DNA from: JAGNRR01 sp965230665
Lineage (GTDB): Bacteria > Bacteroidota > Bacteroidia > Chitinophagales > Chitinophagaceae
Assembly (NCBI GenBank): GCA_965230665.1
Contig: CBDDLM010000004.1
Span: forward strand, 3,038,001-3,102,000
Direction: 5' to 3'
Length of the DNA stretch: 64,000 nucleotides
Below are positions 10,321 through 18,855 of this stretch, piece by piece (position 1 is the stretch's first letter; every line of letters starts with the position of its first letter). Under the pieces are notes generated by a model. The model did no database searches. It saw nothing but the letters and a program-made list of their open reading frames with translations, and was not told where the DNA came from. The position numbers and the translations under genes are program-made.

Positions 10321-10324
10321 TCAC

Positions 10325-10352
10325 CAAAAGTAGTTTCTAATAACTACTTTTG
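10325..10352. promoter_or_regulatory. symmetrical divergent promoter between aspartate kinase and carboxylase
   Basis: CAAAAGTAGTT at 10325-10335 and AACTACTTTTG at 10342-10352 form a perfect 11-bp inverted repeat with a six-base spacer. Each arm contains a TACTTTTG -7 box, one facing left toward the aspartate kinase GTG at 10320 and one facing right toward the ATG at 10375. The symmetry means the two promoters overlap in their upstream elements. A dimeric regulator could also bind here, but this is inference. Confidence 0.6.
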
Positions 10353-10374
10353 AAGATATTCAATATCAATATTT

Positions 10375-12012
10375 ATGGCAAAAAAGCAAGACTTACAGTT
10401 TAATAAGAATGAAGATCAGATGAAGTTGCTTTGGAGTGCTACCAAACAGAAGTTAGGAAGAATAGAAGAAGGTGGTGGTAAGAAGGCAATAGAGAAGAAT
10501 AAAGCTAAGGGTAAATTGTCGCCCAGAGAACGTGTTAAGTATTTGATTGATAAAGGATCTAATTTTATTGAACTAGGAGCTTTTGCTGCATATGATATGT
10601 ATGATGAGTACGGTGGATGTCCATCTGCAGGAACGGTCTCTGGCATCGGTTATGTTAGTGGTCGTCAATGTATGATTATTGCCAATGATAATACGGTAAA
10701 GGCAGGAGCTTGGTTTCCGATGACGGGAAAAAAGAATTTGCGCATGCAAGAGATTGCTATGGAAAACCATTTACCGGTAATCTATTTAGTAGATAGTGCA
10801 GGTGTGTTCTTGCCAATGCAGGACGAAATTTTCCCAGACAAGGAACACTTTGGAAGGATATTTCGTAACAATGCACGAATGAGCGCCATGGGAATAACCC
10901 AGATAGCTGCTGTAATGGGCAGCTGTGTAGCAGGAGGAGCCTACCTACCCATTATGAGCGATGAAACATTAATGGTAGAAGGCAACGGTTCTATTTATTT
11001 AGCGGGTCCATATTTAGTAAAAGCTGCTATTGGAGAAGATGTAGATTCTGAAACTTTGGGAGGTTCTAGAACGCACAATGAAATTAGCGGTATAGCGGAC
11101 TATGAATTTAAAACTGAGCAGGAGTGTCTGGATCAAGTTAAACGTATTGTAGATAAAATGGGAGATAAGCCTAAGGCTGGTTTCGATCGCATTGATTCAA
11201 AAAGTCCCAAAACACCTAAGAAGATATACGGTGTGGTAAGTCCTGATAATAGCAAGACTTATGATGTAAGAAACGTGATTAATAAAATAACAGATGAGGG
11301 GAAGTTCGATGAGTTTAAAAAATCTTATGGTAAAACAATCGTATGTGGTTATGCCAGAATAGATGGTTGGGCTGTAGGCATTGTGGCGAACCAAAGAGAG
11401 ATTATTAAAACGGCTAAGGGTGAGTTACAAATTGGTGGTGTAATTTATAATGATAGTGCGGACAAAGCTGCTCGGTTCATTATGAATTGTAATCAAAAGA
11501 AAATTCCTTTAGTTTTTTTACAAGACGTTACAGGTTTTATGGTTGGTAGCCGTAGCGAGCATGCTGGTATCATTAAGGATGGAGCAAAATTAGTAAATGC
11601 TGTGTCTAATTCTGTCGTCCCGAAAATAACCATAATTATAGGAAATAGTTATGGCGCTGGGAACTATGCTATGTGTGGTAAAGCCTATGATCCGCGATTT
11701 ATTTATGCATGGCCTAATGCTAAACTAGCGGTTATGGGAGGTGAGCAAGCGGCAAAAGTGCTTTTACAAATTCAAGTGGCTGCTCTTAAGAAAAAAGGTG
11801 AAGAAATTAAACCAGCAACAGAGGCTAAAATGCTCAAGGAAATCATGGATAAATATGCAGAGCAAACAACACCATTTTATGCTGCAGCGCGATTATGGGT
11901 TGATGCGATTATAGACCCAGGTGACACTCGTAAGGTCATCAGTGAAGGGATTAAAGCTGCCAATAATAATCCGAATATTCAAGAACATAATGTAGGCGTG
12001 TTTCAGGTATAA
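10375..12012 (+). CDS. acyl-CoA carboxylase, carboxyltransferase (beta) subunit
   Basis: This 545-residue protein has the two crotonase-like halves of a biotin-dependent carboxyltransferase. The first half contains YGGCPSAGTVSGIGYV and the CoA-site glycines GSCVAGGAYLPIMSDE. The second contains FLQDVTGFMVG and GNSYGAGNYAMCGKAYDPRF. Length and sequence resemble methylcrotonyl-CoA carboxylase beta more than propionyl-CoA carboxylase beta, but the substrate cannot be fixed from sequence alone. The biotin carboxylase partner is not adjacent. The stop overlaps the next start (TAATG). Confidence 0.9.
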   Translation: MAKKQDLQFNKNEDQMKLLWSATKQKLGRIEEGGGKKAIEKNKAKGKLSPRERVKYLIDKGSNFIELGAFAAYDMYDEYGGCPSAGTVSGIGYVSGRQCMIIANDNTVKAGAWFPMTGKKNLRMQEIAMENHLPVIYLVDSAGVFLPMQDEIFPDKEHFGRIFRNNARMSAMGITQIAAVMGSCVAGGAYLPIMSDETLMVEGNGSIYLAGPYLVKAAIGEDVDSETLGGSRTHNEISGIADYEFKTEQECLDQVKRIVDKMGDKPKAGFDRIDSKSPKTPKKIYGVVSPDNSKTYDVRNVINKITDEGKFDEFKKSYGKTIVCGYARIDGWAVGIVANQREIIKTAKGELQIGGVIYNDSADKAARFIMNCNQKKIPLVFLQDVTGFMVGSRSEHAGIIKDGAKLVNAVSNSVVPKITIIIGNSYGAGNYAMCGKAYDPRFIYAWPNAKLAVMGGEQAAKVLLQIQVAALKKKGEEIKPATEAKMLKEIMDKYAEQTTPFYAAARLWVDAIIDPGDTRKVISEGIKAANNNPNIQEHNVGVFQV

Positions 12013-13169
12013 TGAAGTACATCGAACAGCATATTGCTGAAGTAGAAAGAATATTTGAAGAGTATAAAGGTCGGGAACCTTTACATCTATTTTTAAAGAA
12101 ATATTTCAAACGACATAGAAAGTTTGGTTCACGGGATCGAAGAAATATTACGGAGTGCTTATATGGTCTATTTCGCATGGGGCGGGAAAATAGACATCTT
12201 ACTATAAGACAACGAGTTTACTTCTTTTTATTTCTTAAAGGGGAGTTAGGTCAGGATTTTTTCGAAGAAAACTATGATGAATTATCTGTTAATTATCCCA
12301 AGTCTTTTGAGCAGAAATTAAAGCTTCTTCAAGAAAACTATGAGTTGAGAAGAACTTTCAGAGCACAAGACGAAATATCGAGCATGGTTGATTTACAAGC
12401 TTATAGGACATCATATTATCGTGAGCCACTCGTTTATATTCGTTTAAGAAATGATTCAAAAAATAAGTATCAAGAGACTATTCTGGCCCATGAGGGAGTG
12501 TCACATGGTGAGAATATAGTTTCGTTTCCACCCAAAGCGAAACTTGACACTTTTTTAGATATTCAGGATTATGTGGTTCAAGATATAAATTCTCAAAGAA
12601 CCGCCGATTATTTTCCTACATTAGAAGATACGTTTGAGGTATGGGATTGTTGCGCGGGTAGTGGAGGGAAAAGCATTCTATTCTTAGATAAATACCCTGA
12701 CGCGCTACTAACCGTTACAGATATACGAGTAACGATTCTTCGAAGTCTTATGGATCGTTTTAGGTTGTATAATATAGAAGCTGAAGTGATAGCCGAATTG
12801 AATGTAAATAAGGAGAAAGATCTTAAAATTTTAGATGATCAAATGTTTGACTTCATTATTTGTGATGTTCCATGTACAGGTAGCGGTACTTGGGCGCGAA
12901 CCCCTGAACAATTTTATTATTTCGACAAAAAGGAGATCAAGAATTTTCAAAAGCGTCAGCTAGATATTCTTTCAAATGCAAGTAAAAGGCTCAAAAAGGG
13001 GAGAAGTTTACTTTATATTACCTGCTCTGTATTTGCAAAAGAAAATGAAGAAGTTGTAGAGCATTTTTTAGCGAGTGAGCCCGATTTTAGTCTTACCGTG
13101 CAACAGTATTTGGATGGTACAACCCAGCGATCGGATACGCTCTATGTAGCACAGTTGTCAAAAAACTAA
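12012..13169 (+). CDS. RsmB/NOL1-type RNA (cytosine-5) methyltransferase
   Basis: This 385-residue SAM-dependent enzyme of the RsmB/NOP2/Sun family probably makes m5C in 16S rRNA. It has the SAM-binding motif CCAGSGGKS, then the catalytic pair DVPCTGSGTW and ITCS (two cysteines, one nucleophile and one for product release). The N-terminal 150 residues form an alpha-helical region resembling the NusB-like RNA-binding part of RsmB. It starts within the stop codon of the carboxylase gene and ends before a strong hairpin at 13177. The exact target position is inferred only from family. Confidence 0.85.
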   Translation: MKYIEQHIAEVERIFEEYKGREPLHLFLKKYFKRHRKFGSRDRRNITECLYGLFRMGRENRHLTIRQRVYFFLFLKGELGQDFFEENYDELSVNYPKSFEQKLKLLQENYELRRTFRAQDEISSMVDLQAYRTSYYREPLVYIRLRNDSKNKYQETILAHEGVSHGENIVSFPPKAKLDTFLDIQDYVVQDINSQRTADYFPTLEDTFEVWDCCAGSGGKSILFLDKYPDALLTVTDIRVTILRSLMDRFRLYNIEAEVIAELNVNKEKDLKILDDQMFDFIICDVPCTGSGTWARTPEQFYYFDKKEIKNFQKRQLDILSNASKRLKKGRSLLYITCSVFAKENEEVVEHFLASEPDFSLTVQQYLDGTTQRSDTLYVAQLSKN

Positions 13170-13176
13170 AGAAATA

Positions 13177-13200
13177 TGTACTAATGAGTACATGCTTTTG
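13177..13200 (+). terminator. intrinsic terminator after the RsmB-like gene
   Basis: ATGTACT-AATG-AGTACAT forms a perfect 7-bp stem with a four-base loop, followed by GCTTTT. It lies eight bases after the methyltransferase stop codon and separates it from the convergent EGF-like lipoprotein gene. Confidence 0.55.
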
Positions 13201-13226
13201 ACTCTATACTATATTAATGAGTAAAT

Positions 13227-13784
13227 TTAGTTCTTGTTCCATTCAGAAGGACTTGAACCATTTGTACCGTAATAGTCCACAGTATTATCAGAAAGTCTAG
13301 TTGTTTTATAGGTTAACTGAATAGAGGCATCCTGATAAAGGTTACCGCCATCAACGGGATTTTTACCTGAAATAATTCCGAAGCCTTCTATTTCAAAGCC
13401 ATTTACTATTTGACGTGCAATTTGAATCGTATCATGAGATACAGTTCCAATAACTTCTCCTCCCATCAACACTCCATTTCGAAGGTTTTTTAAGCGAACT
13501 TCATTAATTCGAGCTCCATTTGCAATAATGGCGGTATATATTGCCTGAGGGGTTATTGTACCAGTTTCATTTACCCGATATACCCCACCATCTACAAATT
13601 TCTCTCTGGCGATTATTTCACAATTCAAGCCTTCATATCCTACTTGACAAATACAATTTCCTTGGTCACAAACACCAGAATATGCACAGTTTTTTTTATC
13701 ACAAAGGTCTTCTTTGCAACTCGCAAACCCAAAGGTCAATGCAAGGAAGAATAGGATTGAAAGAGAACTACTTATTTTTTTCAT
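13227..13784 (-). CDS. EGF-like domain lipoprotein, copy 1
   Basis: This is a 185-residue lipoprotein. The ATG at 13784 gives a clean signal peptide ending in FASC (lipobox Cys about 23); a longer frame to 13832 has no signal. Residues 27-55 form a six-cysteine EGF-like module ending CQVGYEGLNCE. A domain of about 125 residues follows, shared with the two genes downstream in the cluster (VSHDTI, YYGTNG near the end). The protein probably sits in the outer membrane or periplasm. Function is unknown. EGF-like modules in Bacteroidota lipoproteins may mediate protein contacts, which is inference. Confidence 0.8.
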   Translation of the reverse strand: MKKISSSLSILFFLALTFGFASCKEDLCDKKNCAYSGVCDQGNCICQVGYEGLNCEIIAREKFVDGGVYRVNETGTITPQAIYTAIIANGARINEVRLKNLRNGVLMGGEVIGTVSHDTIQIARQIVNGFEIEGFGIISGKNPVDGGNLYQDASIQLTYKTTRLSDNTVDYYGTNGSSPSEWNKN

Positions 13785-13881
13785 GCTATAGTAAAGATAA
13801 TTACTTTTTTCAAAATGGTCATACAAAATCAACCTTTCAATATCGTAGTTGAAAAAAATATTTCAAGTGACTATTTCTTGA

Positions 13882-14436
13882 CTAATCTTTACTCCAGTCA
13901 GATGGTTGCGTGCCGTTGGTACCATAATAATCTATCGTATTATCCGAAAGTCGTTTAGTAAAATAGGTAATTCTCATTGATGCTTTATCATAAATATTCG
14001 AAGAAGGTTCCAGGCTTTCATCTTTAATAACACCTATACCCTCAATTTCGTAGCCATTTACCGTTTGATTAAAAATGCGAATTGTATCATGATAAATAGT
14101 CGCAATGACATCTTGACCTTGAAAAATTCCATCGCGTAAACCTTGAATTTTTACTTGATTAATTTGGTCTCCTGCCACAATTGTCGCCTTGTATTGAGAT
14201 AAGGGGGTAGAGGTTCCCTCCTCATTTACACTATAAGTACCATTTTTTACAAATTTTGCTCTCGTTAATACTTCACACAAAGAGCCTTCATAGCCAATCT
14301 TGCAGTTACAACTTCCAGCTTCACAAACAGCATCATTCTCGCAACTAATTTTGTCACATGCGTTTCGTTTGCAACTTCCTAATCCCAACAGGATAAATAA
14401 GATCAGTGGGCCGGCTAAATAAAATCTGCTTTGCAT
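13882..14436 (-). CDS. EGF-like domain lipoprotein, copy 2
   Basis: This 184-residue paralogue of the neighbouring genes has a signal peptide with lipobox LGSC. Its EGF-like module contains six cysteines and ends CKIGYEGSLCE. The conserved C-terminal domain ends in YYGTNGTQPSDW. It differs from copies 1 and 3 in its signal sequence and in the linker before the last strand, so divergence after duplication is substantial. No further homology is recognised. Confidence 0.78.
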   Translation of the reverse strand: MQSRFYLAGPLILFILLGLGSCKRNACDKISCENDAVCEAGSCNCKIGYEGSLCEVLTRAKFVKNGTYSVNEEGTSTPLSQYKATIVAGDQINQVKIQGLRDGIFQGQDVIATIYHDTIRIFNQTVNGYEIEGIGVIKDESLEPSSNIYDKASMRITYFTKRLSDNTIDYYGTNGTQPSDWSKD

Positions 14437-14534
14437 GTATTCGTGAAGATAATTACTTTTTTCAATTATCGTTACAACTAAAAGAGCCTTTCAATTAACA
14501 AAAGACTCTCAATTTATTCTAGAAGAACAATTAT

Positions 14535-15086
14535 TTAGTTCTTATTCCAATCGGAAGGTTGAGAACCATTTGATCCGTATTCATCAACTGCGTTAGTTGA
14601 TAAATTAGTTACTTTATAAGACAACCGGATGATAGCATCTTGGTAATAATGACGTCCAACAGGGTTTTTACCAGTAATAATGCCTCTTCCCTCCACTTTA
14701 TAACCATTACTAAAGGTTTGAGGAGCAATCCACATCGTATCATGGGAAACGGTTGCGATGACATCTTCAGTAAACATATTTCTAAAGTTTGTTAATCGAA
14801 CTTGATTCACCTGAGGTCCAGCTTCTATAGTCGTTGTATATTGTGCTTGAGGAGAAAGCGTTCCATCCTCATTAACACTATAAATTCCATTATCAATAAA
14901 CTTATCTCGTGCAACAGTTTCACAATGAATTCCTTCATAACCAACCTGACATAAGCAGCTGCCACCATCGCATACACCTGAGTATGCACAGTTTACAAGC
15001 TCGCATGGTTCTTGCTCACAGGAAGTGAAAAAAGTCAATATAAGTAAAGTAAAGATTCCAAATGTTGAATAAACCGCTTTTTTCAT
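14535..15086 (-). CDS. EGF-like domain lipoprotein, copy 3
   Basis: This 183-residue third tandem paralogue has lipobox FTSC, an EGF-like module ending CQVGYEGIHCE, and the shared C-terminal domain with VSHDTM and YGSNGSQPSDW. It is the most upstream of the three on the minus strand, with a TATATTTA box near 15105 as a plausible promoter. Gaps of about 100 bp between copies allow separate or joint transcription. Function is unknown. Confidence 0.78.
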   Translation of the reverse strand: MKKAVYSTFGIFTLLILTFFTSCEQEPCELVNCAYSGVCDGGSCLCQVGYEGIHCETVARDKFIDNGIYSVNEDGTLSPQAQYTTTIEAGPQVNQVRLTNFRNMFTEDVIATVSHDTMWIAPQTFSNGYKVEGRGIITGKNPVGRHYYQDAIIRLSYKVTNLSTNAVDEYGSNGSQPSDWNKN

Positions 15087-15135
15087 GGATTAAATTTCTT
15101 ACGTAAATATAAATATTTTTTAGATTCTAGAACTG

Positions 15136-17547
15136 TTATTTGCTACTAAATCTCTTGTATAAGCTTATAAGAAATCCTATGACCATGAGTATTGTACCTA
15201 ACCATAGGAGATTAATATAGGGAAATACAATAGCCTTCATAATGATATAGTCGTTGAGCGCATTGGGTTGTTTGTATTCTATTTCAACAGCTTGCTCTTC
15301 GGGTATTATTTTTCCTACACGTACCTGAATCTCAAATTCTTTCAGCGTGTCAATAATACGATACTCTGTCTTATTTCGAATATAATAAACGGGAGCAGCT
15401 TTTGCCGTAGTGCCGTTCATATTCAACATGGAAAGGTTAGCTGCGACGGCTACATCACCTTCTTCAGCTTTGTAATTTGGGTTTTTAATATCTGGGTCAA
15501 AACCTTCGAAAACCATTACACCATTCGCAAAGTATATACTATCGCCGCTGCTGACTTTTTTAGATTTGTAAGCTGTGGTATCCTTTATTTTAGATTTATC
15601 AATTGTAGAGGTGATATAGGTAAAGACGTCTTTTGTGAGATAGTGCTTAGTATCGGGATTAGAAACCAGCCCCATCTTCGGGTTAATTTGTGCATTCGGT
15701 TTTAACACAAAGTCTTCGATAATTTGGTCGTCTTTTTTCTTGATATAGCGCACGCTATAATAATGATTGGGTCCAATAGTAGTATCTCCCAAATAGGTCA
15801 GCCAATAGTCATCCATTTTGGTTGGCTTGCCTCTGAAAAGAAGCACGTTTTCACGACTTTCTTTTTGATTTTCTTGTGCTGTTTCTTTACCCATGTCAAA
15901 CTCTACACCTAACGTATTGAGTGAGACCACATTTTTATTGTAGGAAGAAAGCAGAATCCCGACTAACATAAACCCAAAACCAAGATGAGCTGTATTACCT
16001 CCCCATTTCTTGATATTCCATTTTTGATTTTGACCAATATAGAAGACATTCGCTACAATGGTAAATACGCTACAAAACATCAATACAACAACAGGTGCTG
16101 AGTCCAATTTTTGGAAATAGGAAATCGCTGCTGCTCCTACAAGAGAAATTATAAAGGGGATTGATATCTTTTTAAGTACTGTTGACCACGTATTTTTTTT
16201 GAACCGAAGATAGTATATAGTTGCTGTACCTAAGGCCAGTACAATGGCCACCCAAATTTGTATGTCGTTATAGACCTTAACCGGATTGGTAACAGCGTAT
16301 TTGGTTCCAAATATTTCATTAATAACGGGTAGTGATGTTGTCGCCGTAATTTGAACAGAAGAAATAATCAAAACGAGAGCTCCAATAAACATCCAGAATT
16401 CTCGGCTGCTAAGCTCTTCCTCTTTTTTATGGTCGGGAATAGATTTATATCTTGAAAAGAAAAGAGTTAGCCCGCCAAGAAGGAAAATTAATAAATAAGT
16501 AACCAGATAGAATCCTAAATAATTCCCTTCACCTGTAAAGGCATGCACAGATGTTTCGCCTAATATTCCAGTACGCGTTAGGAAGGTCGAATAAAGTACC
16601 AACGTAAAGGTCATTATAAAGAAGAATAGTGTTGACCGTAAAGAATATCCCGTTGCTTTGTAGATAATGACTGTATGCAATCCTGCGATAAGTACGAGCC
16701 AAGGTACAAGTGATGCATTCTCAACAGGATCCCAAGCCCAATATCCTCCAAAATTAAGACTTTCGTAGGCCCACATACCTCCCATGATAATTCCAGTGCC
16801 CAATATCATACTACCAAATAGGGCCCAGCGCAGGACAGGCTGTACCCAATCTGTATAATCTCGTTTCCACAAGGCTGCAATGGCAAAGGCAAATGGGAAA
16901 AGGGTAGAAGCAAAACCTAAGAAAAGAATAGGGGGATGTATGACCATCCAATAGTTTTGAAGTAATGGGTTTAGACCATTACCATCATTTATAAGGGTTA
17001 AGTAATCAGAACGCTGAAATATTGGGGCATTTGCCATTTCATGACGAAGTAGGGCAAAAGGACTGCTACCAATTTTTTCACCGAAGAAGAATAATCCAAG
17101 TAACGAGATGCTTAAGAAGAACTGAGCGAGGCTCACAATGGACATAACCGGAGCGCTCCATTTGCTTCTTTTCCGAGATACAAAAATGACACCTAATATA
17201 CTATGCCAGATCATCCAAAGTAAGAAGCTTCCTTCTTGTCCTTCCCAAAAACAACTAAGCAAGTATTTAAAAGGTAGTTCGTTATTGGAATGTGACCATA
17301 CATAGTGGTATTCATATCTATGATTGAATATCAGATAGAATAGAATAGAGAATATGCCCAGAACTGATGCTCCATGTATTAAAAAACTGGCCTTGCCCAC
17401 CTTATACCAATTTGTATCATTTGTTGGTAATTTCGATGTTGTTGACAGAAAAAAGGCAATGCTGCCTAGAATAGAGGTGATAAAGGAAAGTAAGACAAAA
17501 AAATGTCCAATTGTTCCCCAAATAAGTTGTTCGCCTTGAAATTCCAA
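15136..17547 (-). CDS. cytochrome c biogenesis protein, CcmF/CcsA family
   Basis: This 803-residue multi-pass membrane protein contains the tryptophan-rich haem-handling motif in GGYWAWDPVENASLVPW, with conserved histidines in flanking loops (NYWMVIHPP before it, VHAFTG after it). This identifies the CcmF/CcsA haem-lyase family that attaches haem to apocytochromes c at the outer face of the inner membrane. A soluble domain lies near residues 550-760 before the final membrane segment. The ccmE-like gene is immediately upstream on the same strand, so the two form one assembly unit. Confidence 0.88.
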   Translation of the reverse strand: MEFQGEQLIWGTIGHFFVLLSFITSILGSIAFFLSTTSKLPTNDTNWYKVGKASFLIHGASVLGIFSILFYLIFNHRYEYHYVWSHSNNELPFKYLLSCFWEGQEGSFLLWMIWHSILGVIFVSRKRSKWSAPVMSIVSLAQFFLSISLLGLFFFGEKIGSSPFALLRHEMANAPIFQRSDYLTLINDGNGLNPLLQNYWMVIHPPILFLGFASTLFPFAFAIAALWKRDYTDWVQPVLRWALFGSMILGTGIIMGGMWAYESLNFGGYWAWDPVENASLVPWLVLIAGLHTVIIYKATGYSLRSTLFFFIMTFTLVLYSTFLTRTGILGETSVHAFTGEGNYLGFYLVTYLLIFLLGGLTLFFSRYKSIPDHKKEEELSSREFWMFIGALVLIISSVQITATTSLPVINEIFGTKYAVTNPVKVYNDIQIWVAIVLALGTATIYYLRFKKNTWSTVLKKISIPFIISLVGAAAISYFQKLDSAPVVVLMFCSVFTIVANVFYIGQNQKWNIKKWGGNTAHLGFGFMLVGILLSSYNKNVVSLNTLGVEFDMGKETAQENQKESRENVLLFRGKPTKMDDYWLTYLGDTTIGPNHYYSVRYIKKKDDQIIEDFVLKPNAQINPKMGLVSNPDTKHYLTKDVFTYITSTIDKSKIKDTTAYKSKKVSSGDSIYFANGVMVFEGFDPDIKNPNYKAEEGDVAVAANLSMLNMNGTTAKAAPVYYIRNKTEYRIIDTLKEFEIQVRVGKIIPEEQAVEIEYKQPNALNDYIIMKAIVFPYINLLWLGTILMVIGFLISLYKRFSSK

Positions 17548-17616
17548 ATTAGTAAATAGTTAATAGTGAAAAATGAGTTCTTGGTTCTTGTCGATTTACC
17601 ATTTGGAATATAAGAT

Positions 17617-18009
17617 CTAGGTTCCTATAGCAATTTGATCCGTATTATACTTCGACGGACATTTCATTAAGATTTCTCTACATTTGAAATGACCATTTTC
17701 CATTTTCCCGGTCATGGTTAATTTTTCGCTTCGCTCAAAGTCCTGCGGTTTAGCACCAGTGAATATGACCTTTTGTGTATTTCCGGCTTCATCTGTTGCA
17801 TAAAATACAAACCGATTCGGATCCTGGATTGGGTCATAATGCATTTCATGGTTTATGGTATCCAGTTTTGCAATAATTTGGTACTCCTTGTCGGGTTTTT
17901 TCGCAGCTGTTTCAAAAGTCTCCATTGAGCTGAAATCGCTCACCATACTTACTATTATCCCAAAAGCCGCCGCTATTACTAACAATATAATAATGTGCGA
18001 AGTTTTCAT
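17617..18009 (-). CDS. ccmE: CcmE-like haem chaperone with CxxxY motif
   Basis: This 130-residue protein has one N-terminal membrane anchor and an OB-fold periplasmic domain (YQIIAKLDT, FVFYATDEAG, KLTMTGKMENGHF). CcmE carries haem from the inner membrane to CcmF. The haem-binding residue in classical CcmE is His in an HxxxY motif. Here the matching position is Cys in CPSKY (C117 to Y121), as in the CxxxY variant class. The gene sits 69 bp upstream of the ccmF-like gene. The ATG lies five bases after a TACCTTTG box. Confidence 0.85.
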   Translation of the reverse strand: MKTSHIIILLVIAAAFGIIVSMVSDFSSMETFETAAKKPDKEYQIIAKLDTINHEMHYDPIQDPNRFVFYATDEAGNTQKVIFTGAKPQDFERSEKLTMTGKMENGHFKCREILMKCPSKYNTDQIAIGT

Positions 18010-18014
18010 GGATG

Positions 18015-18022
18015 CAAAGGTA
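18015..18022 (-). promoter_or_regulatory. -7 box (TACCTTTG) of ccmE
   Basis: The minus strand reads TACCTTTG and the ccmE ATG begins five bases further on. This leaves almost no 5' untranslated leader. It is the likely promoter of the ccmE-ccmF pair. Confidence 0.55.
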
Positions 18023-18078
18023 CATTACAAAGCAGTTGGATGTTTGAAAGGGTAGTTTTTTTTGAGCTGAGGGGCGAA

Positions 18079-18615
18079 TTAAAACTTATTCTTCCACATC
18101 ATACTCTCTACGGGGCGATTAGGTTGTCCGCTATATTTAGCTCCTTTCTTTTTATTATAAGGAATCTCAATAGTTCCTTCTACCGGAAAGTAAATCAATT
18201 GGCCGATAGGCATACCCGCGTATACCCGTACCGGTACTTTTACTGAGATTTCAAGCGTCCAGTTTCCACAGAAACCAACATCACCTTTTCCGGCCGTCGC
18301 ATGAATATCTATTCCAAGACGTCCAGTGCTCGACTTGCCTTCAAGAAAAGGAACATGAGCGTGCGTTTCGGTATACTCCTCTGTTACACCTAGGTAAAAG
18401 CGTCCCGGTTCTAGCACAAATCCCTCGTCTGGTATATCAAAGTGTTCTATTTCATTGTGTTTTTTGGCATCAATCTGATGATCTTTATATATCGCTAGAT
18501 GCTTACCTAAGTGTACATCATAGGAATTCGACCCCAAATCGTTTCGATTGTATGGTTCTATAAGAATGGTCTTTTTTTCTATTTCTTCAAGTATTCTAGT
18601 ATCAGATAGTATCAT
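18079..18615 (-). CDS. dcd: dCTP deaminase
   Basis: This 178-residue enzyme converts dCTP to dUTP for thymidylate synthesis. It shows the Dcd/dUTPase signatures: LGSNSYDVHLG, FLEGKSSTGRLGIDIHATAGKGDVGFCGNWTLE (read in parts) and the C-terminal GQPNRP. The catalytic Glu is expected in the FCGNWTLEI segment. Length is normal for the family. It is convergent with nothing and about 70 bp upstream of ccmE on the same strand. Confidence 0.93.
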   Translation of the reverse strand: MILSDTRILEEIEKKTILIEPYNRNDLGSNSYDVHLGKHLAIYKDHQIDAKKHNEIEHFDIPDEGFVLEPGRFYLGVTEEYTETHAHVPFLEGKSSTGRLGIDIHATAGKGDVGFCGNWTLEISVKVPVRVYAGMPIGQLIYFPVEGTIEIPYNKKKGAKYSGQPNRPVESMMWKNKF

Positions 18616-18855
18616 GCCATTGAATTAAAGCTGCAATGTTAATGGTATTAAGGGTTTTGAACGAAAATGTTGTTCTTTTTTTGTTGACATTTGGCAATGT
18701 ACAAGTTATATATATATTATTTTATATTGTTAAATCGAAGTTTTTTTGCCAATTCTTGATGACATATCATTAGAACGGCCTACATTTATACTAACTTTTA
18801 ATTGACTTAATTGGTAGATTCCTGATCTAATCGACTGATTAAAAAACTTTTACTT

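Noticed and set aside
15268..15705. 145-residue plus-strand frame
   Set aside because: It is antisense to the ccmF-like gene; its composition follows from the other strand.
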